From: Candidatus Izemoplasma sp.
Lineage (GTDB): Bacteria; Bacillota_I; Bacilli_A; Izemoplasmatales; Izemoplasmataceae
Length of the DNA stretch: 12,854 nucleotides
Direction of reading: 5' to 3'
Assembly: GCA_007132145.1 (NCBI GenBank)
Contig: SLPE01000144.1
Coordinates: 1 to 12,854 of the forward strand
The stretch's first letter is position 1. Every line of letters begins with the position of its first letter. The notes beneath the pieces are model-generated. The model was not told where the DNA came from. It did not search any database and saw only the letters and a program-made list of their open reading frames with translations. This document shows positions 1 through 8,226 of the stretch, in pieces. The translations under genes and the position numbers were made by a program.

Positions 1-3000
1 AGTTTATAAACTTTCGGATCGTCAAGAGGAATGTCTTGCGCTTCTTTAAAGGGGAAACTGATCGGGTCCTCACGGACGAAATCCATGAGGAAACGGATCA
101 TCGTCGGATCGTCGTGACCGAGAACGTCGAGTTTGAACAGATTGTCTTCGAATGAATGGTAGTCGAAATGGGTCGTCTTCCAACTCGCAGACGTGTCGTC
201 GGCGGGATATTGAACCGGGGTGACGTCGTGGATGTCCTTGTAGTTGGGGACGACGACGATGCCGCCGGGATGTTGACCGGTCGAGCGTTTGACGCCGGCG
301 ATGACTTTGGCGCGGCGGTCGATTTCCGCTTTCCTGAGCGTCAATCCCTTTTTCTCGACATACCCTTTGACGTATCCGAACGCGGTCTTGTCGGCGACGG
401 TCGAGATCGTCCCTGCGCGGAAGGCGTGGTCCTTGCCGAAGAGCTTTCTGATGTATTCATGGACGAGTGGTTGGTAATCACCCGAGAAGTTGAGGTCGAT
501 GTCGGGGACTTTGTCTCCCTTGAACCCGAGGAACGTCTCGAAGGGGATGTCGTGTCCGTCCTTGTTCAGGGCATAGCCGCAACCGGGGCATTCGATGACG
601 TCGAGGTCGAAGCCGCTCGCGACGTCTTCGAGGAGGCTCTGCACGCCGCGTTCGTCGGGCCGGACGCCGTAACGTCTCTTTTCTTCGGGGCTCATCTTGA
701 AACTCGTGAAATGACATTTCGGACACACGTAGTGCGGTGGCAGGGGATTGACTTCGGTAATGTCCATCAACGTCGCGACGAGACTCGAACCGACGCTGCC
801 CCGCGAACCGACGAGATACCCTTCGTCTAGCGATTTTCGCACGAGGAGGTGCGACATGAAATAGACGGTGGAAAACTTGTTTTCGGTGATGCTGCCGAGT
901 TCTTTGTCCAAACGGTCCGACACTAGGGGTGGGAGGGGATCCCCGTAAAGGGACCGCGCTCTGTCCTCGACCATCGCGAGCATCTTCTTCTCGACGGAAG
1001 GAATGCCTTCTCTAGCCAGAAAATCGTCGGTCGGCGCGTACAGTTCCTTCCCGAACGGTTCGACACGCTCGATCGTTTCGGCGAGTGCGCGGGTGTTTTC
1101 GACGACGACGGCGTAAGCGAGCGTGTCGTCGAGATGTTTGAAACACGCGAGCATCTCCGGTGTCGTCCGGAGGTATTGACTCGGTATGTCTTCGTAACCG
1201 TGCAAATCGTGCAGACCTCCGCCGACGACGGGTGTCTGTACGTAGATGTCACGGTATTTGACCGCTTGTCTTTCGATGTGATGGACGTCGCCGGTGGCGA
1301 CGACGGGGATGTCGAGACGTTGTCCGATGCGGATGATGCGTTCATGGGTCTTGGCGATGACGGTGTCGATGTCGTCGATGTCCTTGCTAAGATGTCTCGC
1401 ATCTTCGAGCGGATGGATTTCGAGATAGTCGTAGAAGGCCGCTTTCTTTTCCGCTTCCGCTTCGCACCGGTTGAGAACGGTTTCGTAAAAATCACTGTTG
1501 ATGCAGCCGCTACCGATCAGCAATCCTTCGCGATGCTTTTGCAAGACGCGCTTGGGAAGTCGTGGTTTCTTTTCATGATAGGTCGTGTTCGCGAGCGTCA
1601 CGAGTCGATAGAGGTTCTTCAATCCGGCCTGCGTCTTCACGAGGATGTTCACATGCCGATTCATCGCGTGCGCATAGGGATTGAAAGCGCTGAGCAGCTT
1701 TTGCGGCTCCGCGAGGTCCGTAAACGTCTTGAGGCCGAGACGGTCGAGGTCGGTGAGCATGTGCATGAAGATGTCCGCGGTCGCGCGGGTGTCGTATTCG
1801 GCACGGTGATGCCGTTTGAGTTCGACCTTGAAGAATTTCGCAAGACTCTTCAAATTGAACCGGTTCAATCTGTCGCCGTAAAACTGACGGGCGATTTGCA
1901 ATGTGTCGATGGCGGGATGCGCGGTCGGTTCTCGTCCGAGACGCCGTTCGTTCTCTTGAATGTGACCGACGTCGAAACGGGCGTTGTGCGCGACGAGGAC
2001 CGTATCCTCGATGAAATCGAGGAATCGGGGCAGCACTTCCGCGATCGGAGGCGCATCGTCGACGTCTTTTTGGGAGATGCCGGTCAGACGCTTCGTCTGC
2101 TCACTCAAAGCGACGGGCGGTTTCACGAAGGCGTCGAAACGGTCGACGACTTGATGGTCCTTGATCTTGATCGCCGATATTTCGATGATATGGGAAAAAT
2201 GGACGCTCAATCCCGTCGTCTCGATGTCGAAGACGGTGAAAACGGCGTCTTTGAGGTCGCCTTTCGCCTCGTTGATGACGATGCGTGTCTCGTCTTCGTC
2301 GACGATGTTGAACTCGACGCCGTAGATCGGTTTGATCGGTTTGTTGCGCACGGCTTTGGCGAACTCGGGAAAGGCCTGCACGCCGCCGTGGTCCGTCACC
2401 GCAATGGCCGGATGCTTGAAGCGCAGTGCCGCATCGACGATGTCCTCGACATGGTCGATGCCGTCGAGCGTCGACATCTTCGTATGCAGGTGCAGTTCGA
2501 CGCGCGGTGTAGTCGCGTCGTCTTCGCGGAGTTCGGGAAAGACAGGGTTGTCGGTCCGTTCGATGGTTACCGCGGTCAACACGACTTCATCGACGAACGT
2601 ATCGTATTGCGCCGTGCCTTGGACCTTCATCATCATGTGCGGTTTCGTCCCGCGTAGAAAGGTGTGTTCTTCATGGTCGCGGACGAACTTCTTGACGTAG
2701 ATCGAATCATCGTCATCGCTCAAGACGAACGTGAACAACATCGTCTTGTGGTTGATTCTACGCTCTTCGACATCCATCACTCGGGCTTCGATGGCGAAAT
2801 CGGCTTTATGATGTTCGGACTTGTATCGGGTCAAAGCGTCTTCATCGACCGGGATGTCGCTTATGCGATGGGTGATTTTTTTCACCGTCCGGTTGCGATG
2901 CGTGATGAAACGCGTCTTTTCCGAACGTGCGGCATGCGTGCGTTCGGCTTCGATCGTCTCCAACTCATCGATCTTCTCGATGCGCTCGGCGATCGAGGGC

Positions 3001-3476
3001 GATTTGTCACAGTATTTTACGGAAAGGGGAATCGAGAAGCCGAGGTCTGAAAGCGCCCTTTCGATGTCGTAGAGCATACTTTCGACATACGCGCCGTCTT
3101 GTGGACAGACGATGGAAAGACCGCCGGCTTCGTTCTTCTCGATGGCGAAATCGCTCAAAGCCGCATATCTGGGACGGGTCGAAACCATCTTCTCCAAGAC
3201 GTGGCGATAATAGTCTTCGGGTTCTTCGCATGAACCTTCATCGTATTCGAACCGGTAGCGGACGCGATGACAGGTCGACGCCTGTTTCGGGACTTCCTTG
3301 AGTTTTTCCACGAAGCGCTTGAAGGTCGCAAACGGCAAAGGCCGCGGGAACTCCACATGAAAAAACCATTCGCGACGGGTGTCATCGACGGTCAGTTCGA
3401 TCAGTTTTCCCGGCATATCCTCCGCATACGCTTCGAGTTGGAGAAAATGCAACAATTTGGTGAATGCGTTGTTCAT
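1..3476 (-). CDS. polC: DNA polymerase III PolC, alpha subunit with built-in 3'-5' exonuclease (C-terminal end outside window)
   Basis: This is the replicative polymerase of the Bacillota type, which copies the chromosome and proofreads within one chain. The minus strand is open from ATG 3476 to the left edge, giving 1158 codons out of about 1440 usual for the family. Visible in order are an N-terminal region, a PHP domain opening with VELHLHTKMS (residues 326-335), an inserted DEDD exonuclease starting FDIETTGLS (416-424), a GSRGSVGSS polymerase motif near 885, a zinc site of four cysteines (C918, C921, C963, C966), the catalytic aspartates in PDIDLNFSGDY (D992, D994) and a TGQHPGG box near 1065. 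The thumb and the rest of the C-terminus are missing because the window ends. I checked the frame at several points between 3476 and 1 and saw no frameshift. The start is supported by GGAG seven bases upstream and by an extended -10 at 3503-3511. Confidence 0.97.
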   Translation of the reverse strand, partial: MNNAFTKLLHFLQLEAYAEDMPGKLIELTVDDTRREWFFHVEFPRPLPFATFKRFVEKLKEVPKQASTCHRVRYRFEYDEGSCEEPEDYYRHVLEKMVSTRPRYAALSDFAIEKNEAGGLSIVCPQDGAYVESMLYDIERALSDLGFSIPLSVKYCDKSPSIAERIEKIDELETIEAERTHAARSEKTRFITHRNRTVKKITHRISDIPVDEDALTRYKSEHHKADFAIEARVMDVEERRINHKTMLFTFVLSDDDDSIYVKKFVRDHEEHTFLRGTKPHMMMKVQGTAQYDTFVDEVVLTAVTIERTDNPVFPELREDDATTPRVELHLHTKMSTLDGIDHVEDIVDAALRFKHPAIAVTDHGGVQAFPEFAKAVRNKPIKPIYGVEFNIVDEDETRIVINEAKGDLKDAVFTVFDIETTGLSVHFSHIIEISAIKIKDHQVVDRFDAFVKPPVALSEQTKRLTGISQKDVDDAPPIAEVLPRFLDFIEDTVLVAHNARFDVGHIQENERRLGREPTAHPAIDTLQIARQFYGDRLNRFNLKSLAKFFKVELKRHHRAEYDTRATADIFMHMLTDLDRLGLKTFTDLAEPQKLLSAFNPYAHAMNRHVNILVKTQAGLKNLYRLVTLANTTYHEKKPRLPKRVLQKHREGLLIGSGCINSDFYETVLNRCEAEAEKKAAFYDYLEIHPLEDARHLSKDIDDIDTVIAKTHERIIRIGQRLDIPVVATGDVHHIERQAVKYRDIYVQTPVVGGGLHDLHGYEDIPSQYLRTTPEMLACFKHLDDTLAYAVVVENTRALAETIERVEPFGKELYAPTDDFLAREGIPSVEKKMLAMVEDRARSLYGDPLPPLVSDRLDKELGSITENKFSTVYFMSHLLVRKSLDEGYLVGSRGSVGSSLVATLMDITEVNPLPPHYVCPKCHFTSFKMSPEEKRRYGVRPDERGVQSLLEDVASGFDLDVIECPGCGYALNKDGHDIPFETFLGFKGDKVPDIDLNFSGDYQPLVHEYIRKLFGKDHAFRAGTISTVADKTAFGYVKGYVEKKGLTLRKAEIDRRAKVIAGVKRSTGQHPGGIVVVPNYKDIHDVTPVQYPADDTSASWKTTHFDYHSFEDNLFKLDVLGHDDPTMIRFLMDFVREDPISFPFKEAQDIPLDDPKVYK

Positions 3477-3502
3477 GGCGTCACTCCGGTTCCTACGCTT
3501 CC

Positions 3503-3511
3503 ATTATATCA
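3503..3511 (-). promoter_or_regulatory. extended -10 promoter of polC
   Basis: On the minus strand the sequence reads TGATATAAT, a perfect extended -10 (TGnTATAAT). No good -35 lies 16-18 bp upstream. Initiation about 7 bp downstream would give a leader of about 20 nt before ATG 3476. The element sits immediately after the rpoZ terminator, so polC is probably its own transcription unit. Confidence 0.6.
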
Positions 3512-3530
3512 CGCGACGGTGTCCGCGAAG

Positions 3531-3559
3531 AAAAAAAGTAGAACTCGATCTTCTACTTT
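3531..3559 (-). terminator. Rho-independent terminator of the gmk-rpoZ operon
   Basis: The minus strand carries a 9-bp perfect stem AAAGTAGAA / TTCTACTTT (3559-3551 with 3543-3535) and a 7-nt loop. The last three stem Ts run into four more, giving a T7 tract at 3537-3531. The stem is AT-rich and so not very strong. It overlaps the TAA stop of rpoZ (3558-3560), so a terminating ribosome could mask the hairpin. Confidence 0.65.
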
Positions 3560-3806
3560 ATTTCTCGAACTCGATAACGACTTTGCCGGCTTCGATTTCC
3601 TCAAGCGCCATGCCGACGGGTTTGACACAATGCGCCTTGATCGAGAGGTCGTCACGTTCCTTGATGAGTTTCGCGCGCAAGGCGGCGGCATAGGCGAGTT
3701 GGTACTTAGAATCGATATGCACGAGCAGTTTGTCGATGGAAGGATACCGCAATCCTTCGTTTTTGACATAAGCCCTGTCGTATTTGCTGGCTTGGTGATC
3801 CGTCAT
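3558..3806 (-). CDS. rpoZ: DNA-directed RNA polymerase omega subunit
   Basis: Omega is the small RNA polymerase subunit that helps fold and assemble beta'. The 82-residue product has the family's N-terminal signature (YPSIDKLL, then SKYQLAYAAALRAKLI) and the conserved C-terminal block KPVGMALEEIEAGKVVIE. The length fits the usual 65-90 aa. I chose ATG 3806 because the purine-rich AAAGGAAG/AAAGGA stretch lies just upstream of it. ATG 3830, eight codons earlier, overlaps the gmk stop as ATGA and is the alternative. Linkage to gmk is a common arrangement in Bacillota, and the two are probably translationally coupled. Confidence 0.92.
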   Translation of the reverse strand: MTDHQASKYDRAYVKNEGLRYPSIDKLLVHIDSKYQLAYAAALRAKLIKERDDLSIKAHCVKPVGMALEEIEAGKVVIEFEK

Positions 3807-3826
3807 GGTCCTTTCTTCCTTTCCTG

Positions 3827-4462
3827 TCATTCGTCTTCGTCTTGATGGATGCCCATCAACGCGTTGTATTTGTAGATGGCGCGTTCGGTTTTGGCATGTT
3901 CGGCACGGATGATCGCCAAGACACGGTCCGCGGCGTTCATCACTTCGTCGTTGACGACGATGTAATCGTACTTATGTGCGAGGGGAAACTCGCGTTCCGC
4001 TTTGACGACACGTCTTTCGATCGTATCCGCAGTCTCCGTTCCGCGACGTTGTAGTCGACGATATAGGGCGTCCTTGTTCGGCGGAGCGATGAAGATGAAC
4101 ACGGCTTCCGGCATCCGCTTGCGGACTTGCAAGGCCCCTTCGACTTCGATTTCGAGAACCACTTCTTTACCCATCGCGAGTTTTTCCTGGACTTTGTCCA
4201 GCGGCGTTCCGTAATAGTGTCCGACGAATTCGGCCCATTCGAGAAAGGCATCGGCTTCGATGCGACGCTTGAACTCGCTTTCGCTGACGAAATAATAGTC
4301 TTCGGCTTCGACTTCATAGCTGCGCGGCGGTCGTGTCGTCATCGACACGGAGTATTCCAGATCGTGTCCCTCGAGTTCGAAAAGCGCTTTGCGTACCGTC
4401 CCCTTGCCGACGCCGGATGGGCCGCTGATGACGATGAGCAATCCGCTTTCGTTGAGTTTCAT
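3827..4462 (-). CDS. gmk: guanylate kinase
   Basis: It phosphorylates GMP (and dGMP) to the diphosphate with ATP, in cytosolic purine nucleotide synthesis. The 211-residue product has the P-loop GPSGVGKG at residues 14-21, the GMP-binding stretch SVSMTTRPPRSYEVEAEDYY and the lid-region run RRLQRRGTETADTIERR. Length and order match the family. ATG 4462 has AGGAG seven bases upstream and gives the usual family N-terminus. The longer open frame to 4540 runs through the promoter and is not used. It overlaps the omega gene region by ATGA at 3827-3830 and starts a gmk-rpoZ operon divergent from rqcH. Confidence 0.96.
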   Translation of the reverse strand: MKLNESGLLIVISGPSGVGKGTVRKALFELEGHDLEYSVSMTTRPPRSYEVEAEDYYFVSESEFKRRIEADAFLEWAEFVGHYYGTPLDKVQEKLAMGKEVVLEIEVEGALQVRKRMPEAVFIFIAPPNKDALYRRLQRRGTETADTIERRVVKAEREFPLAHKYDYIVVNDEVMNAADRVLAIIRAEHAKTERAIYKYNALMGIHQDEDE

Positions 4463-4490
4463 TCGCTCGCTCCTCTCCGCACGCATGCCA

Positions 4491-4508
4491 TTATGATATA
4501 TCATAACA
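4491..4508 (-). promoter_or_regulatory. gmk promoter (extended -10) overlapping a 16-bp perfect palindrome
   Basis: On the minus strand TGTTATGAT (4508-4500) matches an extended -10 with one mismatch. The same bases lie in the perfect palindrome TTATGATATATCATAA (4491-4506). The palindrome could be an operator, or simply two overlapping -10-like elements on opposite strands. A TTGACT lies farther upstream (4540-4535) but is too far from this -10 (29-bp gap); the -10 at normal spacing from it (GATAAA) is poor. The leader to ATG 4462 would be about 30 nt. Confidence 0.5.
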
Positions 4509-4569
4509 TTTTTATCGGACTTTTGTAACCACAAAGTCAACCTTTTTCCGTTTTCCCGGTGTTTCGATA

Positions 4570-4590
4570 TGCTATAATGAGACCGGTGAT
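4570..4590 (+). promoter_or_regulatory. rqcH promoter (extended -10) and ribosome binding site
   Basis: TGCTATAAT at 4570-4578 is a perfect extended -10, and no -35 is recognisable. GGTGAT at 4585-4590 matches the 3' half of the AGGAGGTGATC Shine-Dalgarno and stands four bases before ATG 4595. If transcription starts about 7 bp after the -10, the mRNA begins at or within this ribosome binding site and has a leader of only about 10 nt. Confidence 0.6.
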
Positions 4591-4594
4591 GCAG

Positions 4595-6253
4595 ATGAGT
4601 TTCGATGGAATCATGACCCGCCGCGTTGTCGATGAAATGAAAACGGCGCTAGTCGGCGGTCGAATCGTGAAGATCTTCCAACCGGGTCGTTTCGACGTAC
4701 TCTTGCAAGTACGGAAGGCGGAATCGCTTTCCTTTTTGATGAGTGTCGCCCCCTCGGCGATGCGCATACAACTGACGCGTGCCGACATCGAAAAACCCCC
4801 GCATCCGCCGCGATTCGCCATGTTTTTGCGCAAACACGCCGAAGGTGCACGCATCGAGCGCATCGAGCAACACGGCAACGACCGCGTCGTCGTCGTCCGT
4901 TTGAACACCATCGACCGTTTCGGAGAGCGCATCACGCGTTCACTCGTCTATGAAGGGTTCGGAAAAGACGCCAACATCATCTTGCTCGACGAAAAGGATG
5001 CGGTCATGGACGCGCTCAAAAGGCTCGGCCCCTTCGATAGCAAGCGGACGATCCAGCCCGGTGCCCGCTACGTCTTTCCCGAAGACGACCGCGTCGACCC
5101 TTTCGATCAAGAAGCGGCCGCCGCGGTCTTCGAAGAAGGCACTTTCGTCTCTCCACGTGACCTCACCCGCCGTTTCCAAGGCGTTTCTCCGCTCTTCGCC
5201 CGCGAGTTCCTGCACCGACTCTCTACGGAGCGGACGATGCCGGCGACGATATGGAAGACCTTGCTCGAAGAAACCCGCTTCAACATCCTCACGAACGAGA
5301 AGACGGTGTTCTCCTGCGTCCGATTGACCCATCTCGAAGGCGAAGAGAAAGTCTTCGATTCCACCCAGGCCCTGCTTGACGATTTCTACAGCGTCCGGGA
5401 CCGACAAGACCGTCTCCGCTCACAAAAACGGGAACTCGGACGGTTTCTCGCGCGGCGCATCGAGCGGCTTGAAAACAAACTCGAATCGCTTGCACGCGAA
5501 CTCGTCGAGGCGAAGGACAACGAAACCGAGCGTCGCTACGGACAACTCATCCTGACATACCAACACGCCATTCGAGCGGGCGATCGTTCACTCGAGTGTC
5601 GCGGGTTCGACGGTGAAACCGACTACGACATCCCGCTCGACCCGAAAGCGTCGCCCATCGAAAACAGCAACGCCTATTTCAAGGCGTACAAGAAGAAAAA
5701 GAATGCGATTCCCCATCTCAGACGGGAAATCGCGAAAGCGAAAAACGATGTCGAATACTTCACCTTGTTGAAGGCGCAACTCGAAGACGCCGACAGGGAG
5801 GATACCGAAGAGATCCGTGACGAATTGGTTCGGCATCGACACTTGAAAAAGAAGCCCTCACGAAAGCCACCGAAAAGAAAACCGTTCCATACATATGAAG
5901 ACGCAGACGGCGTCTTGATCCTCGTCGGCATGAACAACCGTCAAAACGCGGAAATCACACATAAGCTCGCACACCCCGACGATGTCTGGTTCCATGTGCG
6001 CTCGGCGCCGGGAAGCCATGTGCTCGCCCGGGCGAGTCAACCGCTTTCGGAAACGACGATCCGCACTTGCGCGCAACTCGCGGCGGTCTTTTCATCGCAA
6101 AAGGACGCTTCGAGCGTCCCCGTCGACTATACAGAAGCGCGACGGGTCAAGAAGATTCCGGGAAAACGCGCATGTTTCGTGCGTTACGACAGACAAAAGA
6201 CGATCCATATCGATCCGGACAAGGCCTTCGTGGCCGAACTGAAGAAGCGATGA
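4595..6253 (+). CDS. rqcH: RqcH, NFACT-family ribosome quality control protein (annotated in older databases as fibronectin-binding protein)
   Basis: RqcH binds stalled, split 50S subunits and recruits tRNA-Ala to add C-terminal alanine tails that mark nascent chains for degradation. The 552-aa product has the NFACT-N start SFDGIMTRRVVDEM, the conserved PPRFAMFLRKH (71-81) and the N-D-R motif at 95-97, which aligns with the Asp-Arg pair needed for tRNA binding in Bacillus RqcH. Charged coiled-coil stretches lie at about 265-410. A C-terminal NFACT-R domain runs from about 433 (VGMNNRQN, DVWFHVRSAPGSH, VDYTEARRVKKIPG). Length is close to the 570 aa usual for the family. An in-frame ATG at 4559 lies upstream of the -10 and is rejected; ATG 4589 overlaps the ribosome binding site. 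The gene stands alone on the plus strand and ends against thrS. Confidence 0.95.
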   Translation: MSFDGIMTRRVVDEMKTALVGGRIVKIFQPGRFDVLLQVRKAESLSFLMSVAPSAMRIQLTRADIEKPPHPPRFAMFLRKHAEGARIERIEQHGNDRVVVVRLNTIDRFGERITRSLVYEGFGKDANIILLDEKDAVMDALKRLGPFDSKRTIQPGARYVFPEDDRVDPFDQEAAAAVFEEGTFVSPRDLTRRFQGVSPLFAREFLHRLSTERTMPATIWKTLLEETRFNILTNEKTVFSCVRLTHLEGEEKVFDSTQALLDDFYSVRDRQDRLRSQKRELGRFLARRIERLENKLESLARELVEAKDNETERRYGQLILTYQHAIRAGDRSLECRGFDGETDYDIPLDPKASPIENSNAYFKAYKKKKNAIPHLRREIAKAKNDVEYFTLLKAQLEDADREDTEEIRDELVRHRHLKKKPSRKPPKRKPFHTYEDADGVLILVGMNNRQNAEITHKLAHPDDVWFHVRSAPGSHVLARASQPLSETTIRTCAQLAAVFSSQKDASSVPVDYTEARRVKKIPGKRACFVRYDRQKTIHIDPDKAFVAELKKR

Positions 6254-6259
6254 GACAAG

Positions 6260-6307
6260 AAAAAAGGGCTGCGGACATGACGTTCATGTCATCCGCGCCC
6301 TTTTTTT
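6260..6307. terminator. bidirectional terminator between convergent rqcH and thrS
   Basis: A long hairpin with GGGC/GCCC, GCG/CGC and GACATGA-cgt-TCATGTC pairings (6266-6300, small bulges) is flanked by A6 (6260-6265) and T7 (6301-6307). It can therefore stop transcription from both sides. It starts seven bases after the rqcH stop and its T-run touches the thrS stop codon (6307-6309). Confidence 0.85.
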
Positions 6308-8226
6308 CAAACTTTTGCGTCGCTCTCCTCTTTCAATTTCGTGAAGAAATCCTCGCTTGAGAGCGTCGTCTGCTCGCGCTCGCCGTAGCGTCTCAACGTC
6401 ACGGTGTCATCGGCGACTTCCTGATCGCCGATGACGACTTGATAAGGCACCTTCTGTGTCTGCGCTTCACGAATCCGATAGCCGAGTTTCTCTTCACGGC
6501 GGTCGACCTCGCTGCGGAAATCATGATCGAGCAGGCGTTGATGAAGCCGCTCGGCGACTTCGCCGTGCACCGCCGGGCTGACCGGGATGATCTTGACTTG
6601 CACGGGGGCGAGCCATAGCGGAAAAGCGCCTTTATATTGCTCGAGCAAAATGCTCATCAAACGCTCCCACGTCGAGATGAGTCCGCGGTGAATCAATACG
6701 GGACGGTGCTTCCCTCCGTCTTCGCCGATGTAATTCAAATCGAAGCGTTCAGGCAAGAGGAAGTCGAGTTGGACCGTACTCATCGTGATGACGCGATCCA
6801 TCGCCGTCCGCACCTGAAAATCGATTTTCGGTCCGTAAAAGGCCGCTTCACCGCGCACTTCGGTATGTTCGATACTCTCTTCGACGAGAACGTTCTTGAG
6901 CGCTTTTTCTGCTTCGTTCCATAGCGCGTCGTTGTCGTGGAACTTCCCCTTCTCTCCGTCTCGCAAGGCCAGCTCGACATAATCGACGGTCAACTTCAAG
7001 TCTTCGATCGCCCGCAAAATCAAACGATAGGCGGCGAGCACTTCTTCTTTGATCTGATCCGGACGGACGAAGATGTGCGCGTCGGTGAGCGTCATCGCAC
7101 GGACGCGCTCGAGCCCGCTCAACGCACCGCTCGCCTCGTAGCGGTGTTGTGTCACCATTTCAGCGTAACGAAGCGGCAAGTCGCGATAACTTCTCAGTTC
7201 ACTCCGGTAGACGATCGCATGATGCGGACAACTCATCGGACGAAGGACGAACGATTCATGGTCGCTTTCCATGAGCGGAAACATGTCGTCTTGGTAATGG
7301 TCGAAATGCCCGCTCACTTCATAAAGTCGTTTCGTGCCGAGCACCGGTGTCGACAGATGCATGTATCCCGCTTTCCGTTCGAGTTTGTACACGTAATCCT
7401 CAAGGACTTTGCGGACGGCATAACCATTGGGAAGCCATAGGACGAGCCCTTGTCCGGCATCGTTGTCGAGCGTGAAAATCTTCAGTTCCTTCCCGAGTTT
7501 GCGATGGTCTCGTTCTTTGCGGTCCTTCAGGACGGCGAGATGGTTCTGGAGGTCGTCATCGCTATAGAAACTGCATCCGTAGACCCTTTGCAACATGACA
7601 TTGTCCGAAGAACCACGCCAATAGGCGCCGGCGATCGACAACAGTTTGAAGTGTCTGATCGCCTTCGTATCACGTAGATGGCCGCCACGGCATAAATCGG
7701 AGAAATCGCCCTGGACGTAGACACTGATCGTCTCTTCATCATCGATGTCGTCGAGCAGTTCGAGTTTGTAGGCGTCGTCCTTGAACCATGCCCGCGCAGC
7801 GTCCTTGCTCATCTCCTTGCGTTCGATTGCGACACCTTCCGCGGCGATTTTCCGCATCTCCTCTTCGATACGGGGCAAATCGTCCTCACGGATGACGTGT
7901 TTCGTGTCGATATCGTAGTAGAAGCCGTCCTTGATCGCGGGACCGACTCCGAAACGGGCGTCAGGATGAAGCCGTTTGACGGCGTGAGCCATCAAATGCG
8001 CCGTCGAGTGGTTGAGGATGTCCAACGCTTCGGGGGAATCCTTGGTGATCAACGTCAACGTGCCGCTCTGCTCGAGCGGACGGTCCATGTCGTAGAGTTC
8101 GTTGTCGAAACGGGCGGCCACGCTCCGTTTCGCCAGTCCCGGCGCAATCGAGCGGGCGATGTCTTCGGGAGTCGAGCCGCGGTCGTACGTTTTTTTCGCG
8201 CCGTCGGGAAAAGTGATCGTAATCAT
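6307..8226 (-). CDS. thrS: threonine--tRNA ligase
   Basis: It charges tRNA-Thr and removes mis-attached serine. The 639-aa length equals the bacterial norm. Visible in order are a TGS domain (1-62), the editing domain with HSTAH (H73, H77) and DLCRGGH (C179, H183), a class II core with the zinc-site motif LRPMSCPHH and the motif 2 region HRYEASGALSG, a motif 3 region HRGLISTWERLMSILLE, and the C-terminal anticodon-binding domain beginning LAPVQVKIIPVS. ATG 8226 has AAGGAGG seven bases upstream and overlaps the stop of the upstream MazG-like gene as ATGA. It is the second gene under the T-box leader at 8551-8757. Confidence 0.98.
   Translation of the reverse strand: MITITFPDGAKKTYDRGSTPEDIARSIAPGLAKRSVAARFDNELYDMDRPLEQSGTLTLITKDSPEALDILNHSTAHLMAHAVKRLHPDARFGVGPAIKDGFYYDIDTKHVIREDDLPRIEEEMRKIAAEGVAIERKEMSKDAARAWFKDDAYKLELLDDIDDEETISVYVQGDFSDLCRGGHLRDTKAIRHFKLLSIAGAYWRGSSDNVMLQRVYGCSFYSDDDLQNHLAVLKDRKERDHRKLGKELKIFTLDNDAGQGLVLWLPNGYAVRKVLEDYVYKLERKAGYMHLSTPVLGTKRLYEVSGHFDHYQDDMFPLMESDHESFVLRPMSCPHHAIVYRSELRSYRDLPLRYAEMVTQHRYEASGALSGLERVRAMTLTDAHIFVRPDQIKEEVLAAYRLILRAIEDLKLTVDYVELALRDGEKGKFHDNDALWNEAEKALKNVLVEESIEHTEVRGEAAFYGPKIDFQVRTAMDRVITMSTVQLDFLLPERFDLNYIGEDGGKHRPVLIHRGLISTWERLMSILLEQYKGAFPLWLAPVQVKIIPVSPAVHGEVAERLHQRLLDHDFRSEVDRREEKLGYRIREAQTQKVPYQVVIGDQEVADDTVTLRRYGEREQTTLSSEDFFTKLKEESDAKV

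Noticed and set aside
1134..2657. Long plus-strand open frame (507 codons) opposite polC
   Set aside because: It is antisense to a clear PolC coding region. Its Asp/Val/Arg-rich product has no recognisable motif, as expected from the mirror of GC-rich codons. The other antisense frames over polC, thrS and the PHP gene are dismissed likewise.
4463..4540. Upstream start of guanylate kinase
   Set aside because: The region holds the gmk promoter, and the family N-terminus together with AGGAG supports ATG 4462.
4559..4594. Upstream start of rqcH at 4559
   Set aside because: It lies before the -10 element, so it would not be in the mRNA. The NFACT N-terminus matches the start at 4595.
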